Shown: in pieces, positions 18,238-26,062 of the stretch
How positions within the stretch are numbered: the first letter of the stretch is position 1
Layout: each line of letters starts with the position of its first letter
NCBI GenBank assembly: GCA_903848935.1
Contig: CAINHO010000004.1
Location: 1-64,000 of the forward strand
Origin: an uncultured Pseudomonadota bacterium
GTDB taxonomy: Bacteria > Pseudomonadota > Gammaproteobacteria > Methylococcales > Methylomonadaceae
DNA: 64,000 bases
Reading direction: 5' to 3'
The notes under the pieces: model-generated
Database searches by the model: none
Told to the model about the DNA's origin: nothing
The model's input: only the letters and a program-made list of their open reading frames with translations
Program-made: the position numbers and the translations under genes

Positions 18238-20366
18238 GTTGTTGCCCATCTCGTTAGTTCTGCATAATCGGTTTTACCCGCCGCCATCACAGGAATTGCG
18301 TCAATAAACAGAATTTTTTTCGGTAAATTTATTGCCGCAACGCCGTGAGAACTTTTGGCTAATTCATGCAACGTTGCGTCTTTTTGGGTGGTAATCAAAA
18401 TTATTTGCTCGCCTTTTTTCACATCGGGCAAACTGATGACTGCATGGTGCGCCTTTTCCCACACTTGCATGGCTAACTGTTCAACAAACGTTAATGACAC
18501 CATTTCGCCGCCCACTTTCGCAAATCGTTTGCATCGTCCGCGAATATGTAAAAAACCGTCGTCATCAACATGGACAATATCGCCCGTGTCATACCAACCC
18601 GCGCCATAAATCGATTCGGTTGGCTGCAACTGCCCTGCCCTGTCTGCTAACAAATAACCGAGCATCACATTCGCACCCCGTAAATGTAATCGTCCCGCGT
18701 CTTCAATGCCTTCGACAGGTTCTAAACGGTATTTCAAATGCGGCAATAATCGCCCAACCGTGCCGGTTTTATAATCCATCGGAGTATTTACGGCGGCAAC
18801 CGGCGCAGTTTCAGTCGCACCATAACCTTCTAAAATTCGAATACCGAACTTTTCTGACCACAATTCCCGCGTGTTATCTTGTAATTTTTCCGCGCCCGCC
18901 ACGACGTAACGCAATTTGTGAAAATCATAAGGATGCGCCTTTTTACCGTAAGCAGCTAAAAATGTATTCGTGCCAAACATAATCGTGGCGTTTGTTTCGT
19001 AAGCCATTTCAGGAATAATCGAAAAATGCAGCGGCGTGGGATAAAAAAACGTTTTCATACCATTCAAAATGGGCAATAGCGTTCCAATCGTAAAACCAAA
19101 CGAGTGAAACATCGGTAAAAAATTCAAAATCACATCTTGCGGATTAAAATCGATTCGCGCTGAAACTTGCTGATGATTCGACAAAATGTTGGCGTGCGAT
19201 AAAACTACACCTTTTGGCGTTCCTTCTGAACCTGACGTAAATAAAATCACCGCTGGACTGTCAGGATTCACATCGTTTTTATACCAAAACCGCGCCGTTT
19301 TACTTTGCCACGCACCACGCAATTTATCGATTATCGAAATTGTTTCTGCTAAATCTTCCAAATAAATAATTTCAACGTGCTGATTTAATAAATCTAATTC
19401 CGTTTGCAACTTTGCCAATTTTGCAAACTTGCGCGAACTTAACAAAGTTTTAACTTGTGCGGTTTTGCAGGCTGAAATCATACCTGCCGCGCCTGTTGAA
19501 AAGTTCAACATTGCTGGCACGCGCTGCTGCTGTTGCAAACCCAATACCACGCACAAAGTTTTGCTCGAATTCGGCAAAAGAACACCAACGTTTTCATTCG
19601 GTTGAGTGATTTTTTTTAGCGTGTTGCCAATAATCAACGTCCGCGTAATCAACGCATCATAAGACAACGGCTGACGCTCTAAATCCTCAGCAACGAGATG
19701 TTTGCCCCCGTGAATATGTCGTGCATTGAGCAAACTCGCAAAAATCGTTTCGCGTGTTGGACTGGCGATAAACTGCATTTCTGCCATCAAATCCGCCAAA
19801 ATGTGACCGCTACTTTTACGGCGATTTTTCCCCGTCAATTCTTTACGCGCGTGAATATGCGTCGGCGGCAAAATTGTCAGCGTAATTTTTGGAAACCACC
19901 GTAATCGCACCACGCCACGCAATTTTGAAAACGGCGTGTATTGCGCTCCCGAAATGTGAATTGGCAAAATCATCGCATCCGATTTATCGGCAACCATGCC
20001 TGTGCCGTCATAAATTTTCATCAGCGACCCAGTCGTGGTAATACGCCCTTCGGGGAAAATTAAAACTTTGGTGTCATGTTGCAAATAATGAATTAAATTT
20101 TTTAGGGACATCGGGTGCGTCGGATCAACAGGAAAAAATGTCGCTAAACCTAAAAATGGTTTCATCCACCACTTTTCAGCGATGTGTGTGTTAATCGCAA
20201 AGGTAATTTCATCAGGTAAAAACGCAGCGAGCAATGGTGGATCTAAAAATGAACAATGATTTGCGACAATCAATACTCGATTTCCCGCTTGGTAATAATT
20301 TTCCAAGCCGATAATTTCGACGCGATAAAGCAATTTGAATAGGAAACGCAGAGATTTTTTTAGCAT
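18234..20366 (-). CDS. aas: Bifunctional acyltransferase / acyl-ACP synthetase (Aas-like)
   Basis: Encodes 710 residues, near the 719 of E. coli Aas. The N-terminal PlsC domain (about residues 1-195) has NHCSFLD and FPEGRIT motifs. The C-terminal AMP-binding domain (about residues 225-710) has FTSGSEGTPKGVVLSH, the GYGATETAP motif and YDTGD. Aas re-acylates lysophospholipids at the inner membrane. No fused or adjacent LplT-type MFS transporter is present. It lies 9 bp after dnaG and is coupled to the epimerase gene. Confidence 0.9.
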   Translation of the reverse strand: MLKKSLRFLFKLLYRVEIIGLENYYQAGNRVLIVANHCSFLDPPLLAAFLPDEITFAINTHIAEKWWMKPFLGLATFFPVDPTHPMSLKNLIHYLQHDTKVLIFPEGRITTTGSLMKIYDGTGMVADKSDAMILPIHISGAQYTPFSKLRGVVRLRWFPKITLTILPPTHIHARKELTGKNRRKSSGHILADLMAEMQFIASPTRETIFASLLNARHIHGGKHLVAEDLERQPLSYDALITRTLIIGNTLKKITQPNENVGVLLPNSSKTLCVVLGLQQQQRVPAMLNFSTGAAGMISACKTAQVKTLLSSRKFAKLAKLQTELDLLNQHVEIIYLEDLAETISIIDKLRGAWQSKTARFWYKNDVNPDSPAVILFTSGSEGTPKGVVLSHANILSNHQQVSARIDFNPQDVILNFLPMFHSFGFTIGTLLPILNGMKTFFYPTPLHFSIIPEMAYETNATIMFGTNTFLAAYGKKAHPYDFHKLRYVVAGAEKLQDNTRELWSEKFGIRILEGYGATETAPVAAVNTPMDYKTGTVGRLLPHLKYRLEPVEGIEDAGRLHLRGANVMLGYLLADRAGQLQPTESIYGAGWYDTGDIVHVDDDGFLHIRGRCKRFAKVGGEMVSLTFVEQLAMQVWEKAHHAVISLPDVKKGEQIILITTQKDATLHELAKSSHGVAAINLPKKILFIDAIPVMAAGKTDYAELTRWATT

Positions 20367-20375
20367 GGGCAGGTG

Positions 20376-22100
20376 TTATCGTGATAAATCGCGCAAAATT
20401 TCTTTTTCTTGGTCAGTTAAATCGCGCGTGGTGGCTTGGATTTGTAATTTTTCTAAACGGGTTTCTTTGGCTTTCGTAAGTAGTCGCGTTAATGCACCCG
20501 TAAATTCAGCTTCAATGCCTTCTTCAGGCACTAAAACGGACAAATACGCTAACGCATTCACCATATTTTCTTCGGGTTGACCACGATAATGTTCGAGTAA
20601 TTGGGCGATGGTTGCTGGTTTTTCAATACAAATTTTTTGTACAATTGCTTTGAATACTTCAATGCCTGCGAAATCTAACGCTTGCCAATCAATCGGATTC
20701 GCGTCTAATTTTTCAACCAGTTGCGGATTTTGAACCAATAATGCCAACGTCAAACGTTCCAACGAATGTCGTACATTTTGATTTTCTTTTTGATAGCGAT
20801 TTTGTTGGGGCGCAGCATTTTCTTTTTCGATTGCTGGTGCAACGTCGAAATCGGTTAATTCTTTTAATTTCGCCACCATCATTTCCTTAAAAAAACTGCC
20901 TGCTAATTTAAGCAAAAACGGTTTGGCTTGATGCGCGAGTTTTGCCCGACCTTCGATTGAATTTAAATCTAATGTCACGGTGAAATGATTGAAAAAATAA
21001 CTTGATACCATTTCAGCGTTTTCAATGCGTTGGGTAAAGGCTTCAACGCCTTCGCTACGCAATAAAGAATCTGGATCGTGTTCAGGTGGTAACAATAAAA
21101 CACGCACTTGCCGATTGTCATTTAATATCGAAAAAACTGCATCCATTGCTTTCCAAGCGGCATCTTTCCCCGCTTTGTCACCGTCAAAACACAAAATAAC
21201 TTCGGGCGTTGAACGAAACAAAAGTTGCAATTGCGTCGCGGTTAAATTCGTTCCCAACGCGGCAACTGAATACTCAATCTCAAATTGCGCCAACGTCACC
21301 ACATCCATATACCCTTCGACAATCAAAATGCGTGACGGTTTTGGATTTTTTTTCAGCAATTCGTATAAGCCATAAACTTCATTACTTTTGTGAAATAGCG
21401 GCGTTTCGGGCGAATTAAGATATTTCGGTTGTTGCGAATCGTCCAAAACGCGCCCACCAAAACCAATCACATGACCGCGTTTATTACGAATCGGAAACAT
21501 AATGCGCTGACGAAAACGGTCGTAATACATGTCGTTTTTGAACGCCAACATTCCTGCTTCGCAAAGCAATTCGGTATTTTTAAAATGCGGCGAAAGGATT
21601 TGCCAACCGTCAGGCGCGTAACCAATCATAAAATCCCGCGCAATTACTCCAGGAAGTCCGCGCCCTTTTAGATAATCGATAGCGACGTTTTTTTGAGGAT
21701 GATTTCGGAGTTGTTCAACGTAAAACGTGGCGACTTGCGCCATGAGTTGTTGTAAATCGAGGAGTTTATTTTTAGCGTCCGGCTCGCAATTCGTTTGATT
21801 TTCATACGGAATTTCAACGCCTGCGAACGTCGCTAATTCTTCAATCGCTTCGACAAAACTGAGATGATTAAATTCAATCAAAAAGCTAATGACATTTCCA
21901 CCGGCACCACAGCCGAAGCAATGGTAAAACTGCTTGTTGCGATTAACGTTAAAACTGGGGCTTTTTTCGTTATGGAAGGGGCAACGGGCGGTGTAATTGG
22001 AACCCGTTTTTTTTAAAGGGACGTGCGAATCGATAATATCAACAATATCAACTCGCACTAAAAGGTCATCAATGAATTGGCGTGGAATTCTACCTGACAT
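20376..22100 (-). CDS. dnaG: DNA primase (DnaG)
   Basis: Encodes 574 residues. The CHC2 zinc finger is CPFHNEK followed by FYHCFGCGAGG at about residues 40-65. The Toprim domain has ILIVEGYMDVV near residue 260 and the CFDGDKAG acidic motif. The C-terminal DnaB-interacting domain follows from about residue 420. It makes RNA primers at the replication fork. It follows yqeY by 18 bp in the rpsU-dnaG macromolecular synthesis operon, but rpoD does not follow; aas does. Confidence 0.98.
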   Translation of the reverse strand: MSGRIPRQFIDDLLVRVDIVDIIDSHVPLKKTGSNYTARCPFHNEKSPSFNVNRNKQFYHCFGCGAGGNVISFLIEFNHLSFVEAIEELATFAGVEIPYENQTNCEPDAKNKLLDLQQLMAQVATFYVEQLRNHPQKNVAIDYLKGRGLPGVIARDFMIGYAPDGWQILSPHFKNTELLCEAGMLAFKNDMYYDRFRQRIMFPIRNKRGHVIGFGGRVLDDSQQPKYLNSPETPLFHKSNEVYGLYELLKKNPKPSRILIVEGYMDVVTLAQFEIEYSVAALGTNLTATQLQLLFRSTPEVILCFDGDKAGKDAAWKAMDAVFSILNDNRQVRVLLLPPEHDPDSLLRSEGVEAFTQRIENAEMVSSYFFNHFTVTLDLNSIEGRAKLAHQAKPFLLKLAGSFFKEMMVAKLKELTDFDVAPAIEKENAAPQQNRYQKENQNVRHSLERLTLALLVQNPQLVEKLDANPIDWQALDFAGIEVFKAIVQKICIEKPATIAQLLEHYRGQPEENMVNALAYLSVLVPEEGIEAEFTGALTRLLTKAKETRLEKLQIQATTRDLTDQEKEILRDLSR

Positions 22101-22118
22101 AATGAACGTGAAACGTCA

Positions 22119-22568
22119 TTATTCTGCGAATGCTGCCTTGATTTTCACGCTGACAATAGACATATCGGCACGACCTTGCATGGGTTCTTTGAGTAACGCC
22201 ATGACTTTGCCCATTTCTTTAATCGATGTCGCACCAGAATCAGCGACCGCTTGCGCGACCATTGCATCAATTTCAGTTTCGGTTAAAGGTTGGGGAAGAA
22301 AATCTTGAATGATGAGAATTTCGGCGGCTTCGACGTCCGCTAAATCAATACGATTGCCGTCGGTATATTGACGAATTGATTCACGACGTTGTTTGACCAT
22401 TTTGTCTAAAACGAGCAGAACGCGGTTGTCGTCGAGTTCGATACGTTCGTCAACTTCGATTTGTTTAACCGCCGCCAACATCAATCGAATCACGCCTAAA
22501 CGCTTTTTCTCGCCACTTTTCATGGCGATTTTCATTTCGTTTTTAATGTGTGCTAATAATTCGCTCAT
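22119..22568 (-). CDS. yqeY: GatB/YqeY domain protein (YqeY)
   Basis: Encodes 149 residues. It is made almost entirely of the helical YqeY domain, which is related to the C-terminal tRNA-binding tail of GatB. The motifs GEKKRLGVIRLMLAAVKQIE and YTDGNRIDLADVEAAEI are typical. It is thought to aid tRNA-dependent amidation or tRNA binding, but its exact role is not known. It lies between rpsU and dnaG, 3 bp after rpsU, a common position. Confidence 0.95.
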   Translation of the reverse strand: MSELLAHIKNEMKIAMKSGEKKRLGVIRLMLAAVKQIEVDERIELDDNRVLLVLDKMVKQRRESIRQYTDGNRIDLADVEAAEILIIQDFLPQPLTETEIDAMVAQAVADSGATSIKEMGKVMALLKEPMQGRADMSIVSVKIKAAFAE

Positions 22569-22571
22569 GAA

Positions 22572-22805
22572 TTACAGCGCAGGACGACCGCGACGTAAAT
22601 TTTTCAACGCATAACGCTCACGCGCCAATTTTTTCAAATGACGTTTAACAGCCGCTGCGCCTTTGCGTTTACGTTCGGTGGTGGGTTTTTCATACGCTTC
22701 ACGACGACGAACTTCAGCCAAGACACCTGCTTTTTCACAAGCGCGTTTGAAGCGACGAATCGCGATGTCGAATGGTTCGTTTTCTTTAAGTTTTACTGAT
22801 GGCAT
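22572..22805 (-). CDS. rpsU: 30S ribosomal protein S21
   Basis: Encodes 77 residues. The N-terminal [20 protein letters not shown] and basic helix region are diagnostic of bS21, which helps the 30S subunit select mRNAs. It is several residues longer than the 71 of E. coli, with an extra basic tail ending RRGRPAL. It is first in the rpsU-yqeY-dnaG-aas operon and has a near-consensus promoter upstream. Confidence 0.98.
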   Translation of the reverse strand: MPSVKLKENEPFDIAIRRFKRACEKAGVLAEVRRREAYEKPTTERKRKGAAAVKRHLKKLARERYALKNLRRGRPAL

Positions 22806-22854
22806 TAGGATAATTCCAGTTATGTTAAAATGATGAAGCAGTTTAGCGGCGGAT

Positions 22855-22884
22855 TTGCCACATAGATAGAACCCGCGATTATAA
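22855..22884 (+). promoter_or_regulatory. Candidate promoter for tsaD
   Basis: TTGCCA at 22855-22860 and TTATAA at 22879-22884 are 18 bp apart on the plus strand, 30 bp before the tsaD ATG. It shares bases with the rpsU promoter on the other strand, so the two would compete for polymerase. Confidence 0.4.
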
Positions 22885-22906
22885 CCTTCACTTCTCTATT
22901 TTTCAA
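22878..22906 (-). promoter_or_regulatory. Near-consensus sigma70 promoter for rpsU
   Basis: On the minus strand TTGAAA (22906-22901) is separated by 17 bp from a perfect TATAAT (22883-22878). Transcription would start near 22871, giving a leader of roughly 65 nt to rpsU. The -35 is only 7 bp from the tsaD start codon, so it overlaps the tsaD leader. Confidence 0.8.
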
Positions 22907-22913
22907 AAACTCA

Positions 22914-23918
22914 ATGTATATTTTAGGCATCGAAACGTCTTGCGACGAAACTGGCGTAGCAATTTACCATTCCGAACGCGGGTTAATTCACCATTTACTT
23001 TACAGTCAAATCGAAATGCACAGCGAATACGGTGGCGTTGTGCCAGAACTCGCATCGCGCGACCACATTCGCAAACTCATTCCGCTGATTAAACAACTTT
23101 TGCATGAAAGTGAATTAACACGAATTGATATAACGGCAATTGCTTACACTGCAGGTCCTGGATTGATGGGCGCGTTGTTAGTGGGCGCGGCTACGGCACA
23201 AAGTTTAGCCTTCGCGTGGCAAATTCCCGCCGTCGCCGTGCATCACATGGAAGGTCATTTGCTCGCACCGATGTTAGAAGAAAATCCGCCTGAGTTTCCG
23301 TTTGTGGCATTGTTAATTTCAGGCGGACACACGTTATTGGTGCAAGTTTCAAGCGTTGGAAAATATGAATTATTAGGCGAGTCGTTGGACGATGCTGCGG
23401 GTGAAGCCTTTGATAAAACCGCGAAATTACTCGGTTTGCATTATCCAGGGGGCGTGAAACTTTCAGAATTAGCAAAATTGGGTCAAGCGCGATTCCGTTT
23501 TCCACGTCCAATGACCGACAGACCAGGATTGGATTTTAGTTTTAGTGGTTTGAAAACGTTTGCATTAAACACCTTCCAAAATTGCGACAAAACTGACCAG
23601 GATAAAGCGGATATTGCGTTAGCATTTCAAGATGCGGTTACCGATACGTTGTCGATTAAATGCCGCCGGGCTTTACAACAAACGGGGTTGAAAACGTTAG
23701 TCGTGGCTGGTGGTGTGAGTGCAAATACACAAATTCGCTCTACATTAACTAAAATGGTTACGAAAGAAGGCGGCAAAGTTTTTTTTCCCCGTCCCGAGTT
23801 TTGCACTGATAACGGAGCAATGATTGCGTATGCTGGTTATCAACGTTTCCTCACGAGACAAATTCAAAACCTAGAAATCTTCGCCCGTCCGCGTTGGTCA
23901 ATGAATGATTCGCAATAA
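22914..23918 (+). CDS. tsaD: tRNA threonylcarbamoyltransferase catalytic subunit TsaD
   Basis: Encodes 334 residues. The metal-binding [10 protein letters not shown] (H-x3-H) near residue 110, SGGHTLL, and [13 protein letters not shown] near the C-terminus are all intact. TsaD transfers the threonylcarbamoyl group to A37 of tRNAs reading ANN codons, with TsaB and TsaE. The divergent tsaD/rpsU arrangement is conserved in gammaproteobacteria. The start at 22914 matches the usual N-terminus [15 protein letters not shown]. Confidence 0.98.
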   Translation: MYILGIETSCDETGVAIYHSERGLIHHLLYSQIEMHSEYGGVVPELASRDHIRKLIPLIKQLLHESELTRIDITAIAYTAGPGLMGALLVGAATAQSLAFAWQIPAVAVHHMEGHLLAPMLEENPPEFPFVALLISGGHTLLVQVSSVGKYELLGESLDDAAGEAFDKTAKLLGLHYPGGVKLSELAKLGQARFRFPRPMTDRPGLDFSFSGLKTFALNTFQNCDKTDQDKADIALAFQDAVTDTLSIKCRRALQQTGLKTLVVAGGVSANTQIRSTLTKMVTKEGGKVFFPRPEFCTDNGAMIAYAGYQRFLTRQIQNLEIFARPRWSMNDSQ

Positions 23919-23934
23919 AAATAAAAATTAATCT

Positions 23935-23962
23935 TTGCAATTTTAAAAATCGACAGTATAAT
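23935..23962 (+). promoter_or_regulatory. Promoter of tRNA-Lys
   Basis: TTGCAA at 23935-23940 and a perfect TATAAT at 23957-23962 are 16 bp apart. The -10 is 14 bp upstream of the tRNA 5' end, so transcription would start just before the mature tRNA. Confidence 0.75.
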
Positions 23963-23976
23963 TGTCCTTCTTTTCA

Positions 23977-24052
23977 GGGTCGTTAGCTCAGCCGGTAGAG
24001 CACCGCACTTTTAATGCGATGGTCGTGCGTTCGAATCGCACACGACCCACCA
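23977..24052 (+). tRNA. tRNA-Lys (anticodon UUU)
   Basis: 76 nt with the CCA end encoded. A 7-bp acceptor stem (GGGTCGT with ACGACCC), the D-loop with AGC/GG, the anticodon loop CTTTTAA (anticodon TTT) and the TTCGAAT T-loop all fold correctly. It strongly resembles E. coli tRNA-Lys. The top pair of the anticodon stem (27-43) is a C-A mismatch where E. coli has a G-U wobble. It has its own promoter and terminator. Confidence 0.97.
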
Positions 24053-24060
24053 AATAAAAC

Positions 24061-24089
24061 AAAAAAACCAGCGTTAAGCTGGTTTTTTT
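24061..24089 (+). terminator. Intrinsic terminator after tRNA-Lys
   Basis: A-run, then the stem ccagc/gctgg extended by flanking A-T pairs, a 5-nt loop, and a run of seven T. It starts 8 nt after the tRNA CCA and would separate it from ubiE. Confidence 0.9.
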
Positions 24090-24177
24090 GTGCCTGTTGT
24101 TTTTAGCAGGAATGTTTTAACGTTATAATTCATCTTTTTTAAATGCCTCTTTCTACCGCTGCAAGGAATTTTCCCTC

Positions 24178-24924
24178 ATGACGCAAAACACCACCCATTT
24201 TGGCTTTAAACAAGTCGCCACCGAAGATAAAGTCAAACTAGTTCGCGGCGTGTTTGATTCCGTTGCTGGACGCTACGACATTATGAACGATTTAATGTCA
24301 ATGGGTGTACACCGCATTTGGAAACGTGTCGCAGTTGATTTAAGCCAAGTCCGTGCAGGTTACAGCGTACTAGATTTAGCCGGTGGAACAGGCGATTTAA
24401 CTACCTTATTCAATCAACGGGTCGGTGCAACCGGGCAAGTCGTTTTGGCAGACATCAATGCCGCTATGTTATGTACTGGTCGTGATCGTTTAATTGATCG
24501 CGGACTAACCGGAAATATCCGTTATGCCCAAGTCAACGCAGAATGCCTACCTTTTGCGGATAACACGTTTGATTGCGTGTGTATTGCTTTTGGCTTACGA
24601 AACGTGACCGACAAAGCTGCTGCGTTAAAGTCGATGCTCCGCGTGTTAAAACCTGGTGGCTGCGTAATTGTGTTGGAATTTTCCCACCCGATTGATCCGA
24701 TTACCGAAAAAATTTACGACTTCTACTCGTTCAAACTGTTGCCACAAATCGGTAAATTCGTAGCAAATGACGAAGAGAGTTACCGTTATTTGGCGGAATC
24801 GATTCGAATGCACCCCAAACAAGAAGAATTAAAAACTATGATGGAAGAAGCTGGATTAGAACGTTGCAACTTTTTCAACATGACACAGGGCATCGTTGCT
24901 GTACATCGCGGCTATAAAATCTAA
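24178..24924 (+). CDS. ubiE: Ubiquinone/menaquinone C-methyltransferase UbiE
   Basis: Encodes 248 residues. The SAM-binding [12 protein letters not shown] motif near residue 65, the ADINAAML segment and FGLRNVTD are typical of UbiE, which does the C-methylation step in ubiquinone and menaquinone synthesis. An AAGGAA ribosome site precedes the ATG, and a TATAAT at 24124-24129 is a candidate -10. In E. coli ubiJ and ubiB follow; here a 74-residue unknown and a TM2 protein follow instead. Confidence 0.97.
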   Translation: MTQNTTHFGFKQVATEDKVKLVRGVFDSVAGRYDIMNDLMSMGVHRIWKRVAVDLSQVRAGYSVLDLAGGTGDLTTLFNQRVGATGQVVLADINAAMLCTGRDRLIDRGLTGNIRYAQVNAECLPFADNTFDCVCIAFGLRNVTDKAAALKSMLRVLKPGGCVIVLEFSHPIDPITEKIYDFYSFKLLPQIGKFVANDEESYRYLAESIRMHPKQEELKTMMEEAGLERCNFFNMTQGIVAVHRGYKI

Positions 24925-24925
24925 T

Positions 24926-25150
24926 ATGTTTTTAGAAACCCTCTTTCGTGCGGGACAATCGTGGCAGGAAAAAACTTTGGCCACATTGCAACTCAATGTC
25001 ATCGAGTTTTTACAAGACGAAACCCGCGATTTACCTGCAATGGCAGAAGCTGAATTGTTTTATCAGCACGTTGCAGAATTGCAATGTTTTGAATTAGCTT
25101 TAACCGAAAAACTGAATCGATTAACCACTCAAAAAATGCAAGGAAACTAA
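24926..25150 (+). CDS. Small unknown protein, 74 residues, after ubiE
   Basis: The ATG at 24926 follows the ubiE stop by one base, so translation is probably coupled. The 74 residues (MFLETLFRAGQSWQEKTLAT onward) look helical and acidic, with no membrane segment or signal. It ends one base before the TM2 gene. I do not recognise it. Its place between ubiE and a membrane protein suggests an operon but gives no function. Confidence 0.65.
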   Translation: MFLETLFRAGQSWQEKTLATLQLNVIEFLQDETRDLPAMAEAELFYQHVAELQCFELALTEKLNRLTTQKMQGN

Positions 25151-25151
25151 T

Positions 25152-25568
25152 ATGATCATTGGGCAAATTGAATCTTACGATAGCGAAAAACAAACCGGCA
25201 TTATAAAAAGCCAAGATGATTTTTTTGAATTCGATGCGATAAGTTGGAAATCTAGCGTACCACCAGATGAAGGTGATGAAGTGACCTTCGCATTGAATGA
25301 TGGCGTAGTCGCAGATATGCGCTTAGTTGCCGAAACGATGAAGCCTGCTGAAGCGGTGAAAAGCAAATGGATTGCAACTTTATTGGCGTTGTTTTTCGGT
25401 TTTGCGGGCGGACATCGATTTTATTTAGGTTTTTATAAAATGGCACTGGCACAAATTGCAGTGACCGCCCTAACCCAAGGCTATGGCGTATTGTGGGGAT
25501 TCATTGATGCAGTTTTATTGTTTGCAGGACATATCAATAAGGATGCGAAAAATCGTCCCTTGAAATAA
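25152..25568 (+). CDS. TM2 domain protein with cold-shock-like N-terminal domain
   Basis: Encodes 138 residues. The first 60 residues (IGQIESYDSEKQTGIIKSQD onward) have the layout of a cold-shock-like OB fold: G-x-I-x-x-Y, TGII, FFEFDAI, and DEVTFALNDG. A basic linker then leads to a TM2 domain from about residue 73 (KWIATLLALFFGFAGGHRFY, LGF, then a second helix near residue 115). TM2 proteins are small inner-membrane proteins of unknown role. This one may tether a nucleic-acid-binding domain to the membrane. It is the last gene of the ubiE cluster. Confidence 0.85.
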   Translation: MIIGQIESYDSEKQTGIIKSQDDFFEFDAISWKSSVPPDEGDEVTFALNDGVVADMRLVAETMKPAEAVKSKWIATLLALFFGFAGGHRFYLGFYKMALAQIAVTALTQGYGVLWGFIDAVLLFAGHINKDAKNRPLK

Positions 25569-25593
25569 ATTCGAAAACTCAATATCTCAAACA

Positions 25594-25625
25594 TAAAAAA
25601 AGCGCAGTTGAAAATTCAACCGCGC
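25594..25625 (-). terminator. Intrinsic terminator of cspA
   Basis: On the minus strand a hairpin with GCGC and GTTGAA/TTCAAC arms, broken by one mismatch, is followed by seven T. It lies 35 bp after the cspA stop. No T-run exists on the plus side, so it does not efficiently end the TM2 transcript. Confidence 0.8.
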
Positions 25626-25659
25626 CTCTTACTCACAACATCACCGCGCTTTTTGAATC

Positions 25660-25863
25660 TTATTTAGCGCGTACGTTTGTTGCAGTCAAGCCTTTAGGAC
25701 CTGTTTCAACATCAAATGAGACGGTATCGCCTTCATTTAAAGTTTTAAAGCCATCGCCTTGAATAACTGAATGGTGAACGAAAACATCTTCGCCGCCATC
25801 AGCAGGTGCGATAAAACCAAAACCTTTTGTGTTGTTAAACCACTTAACTGTACCTGTTGCCAT
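25660..25863 (-). CDS. Cold-shock protein (CspA family)
   Basis: Encodes 67 residues forming a single cold-shock domain. RNP1 (KGFGFIAP) and RNP2 (VFVHHS) are intact. Such proteins bind single-stranded RNA and DNA and act as RNA chaperones. A TAGGAG ribosome site precedes the ATG. About 200 bp of AT-rich sequence separates it from kup, enough for a structured cold-shock leader. Which Csp paralogue it is cannot be told from sequence alone. Confidence 0.96.
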   Translation of the reverse strand: MATGTVKWFNNTKGFGFIAPADGGEDVFVHHSVIQGDGFKTLNEGDTVSFDVETGPKGLTATNVRAK

Positions 25864-26062
25864 TTTGAAACTCCTAAAACTAAAAAAATTACGGTTACAC
25901 AGAACTTACAACATTGATAACCAGACAACCTACAACTAGGAATCTCTTAACTCAACAGCTGTCTTCTGACGGGGTTCATTGTAGCTGGTTTTTGAAATTT
26001 TGGGTTGTTTTTCTTTAAAAAACGAAGTCGTGAATCCACTATTTGCTTCATAAATTTGCATT

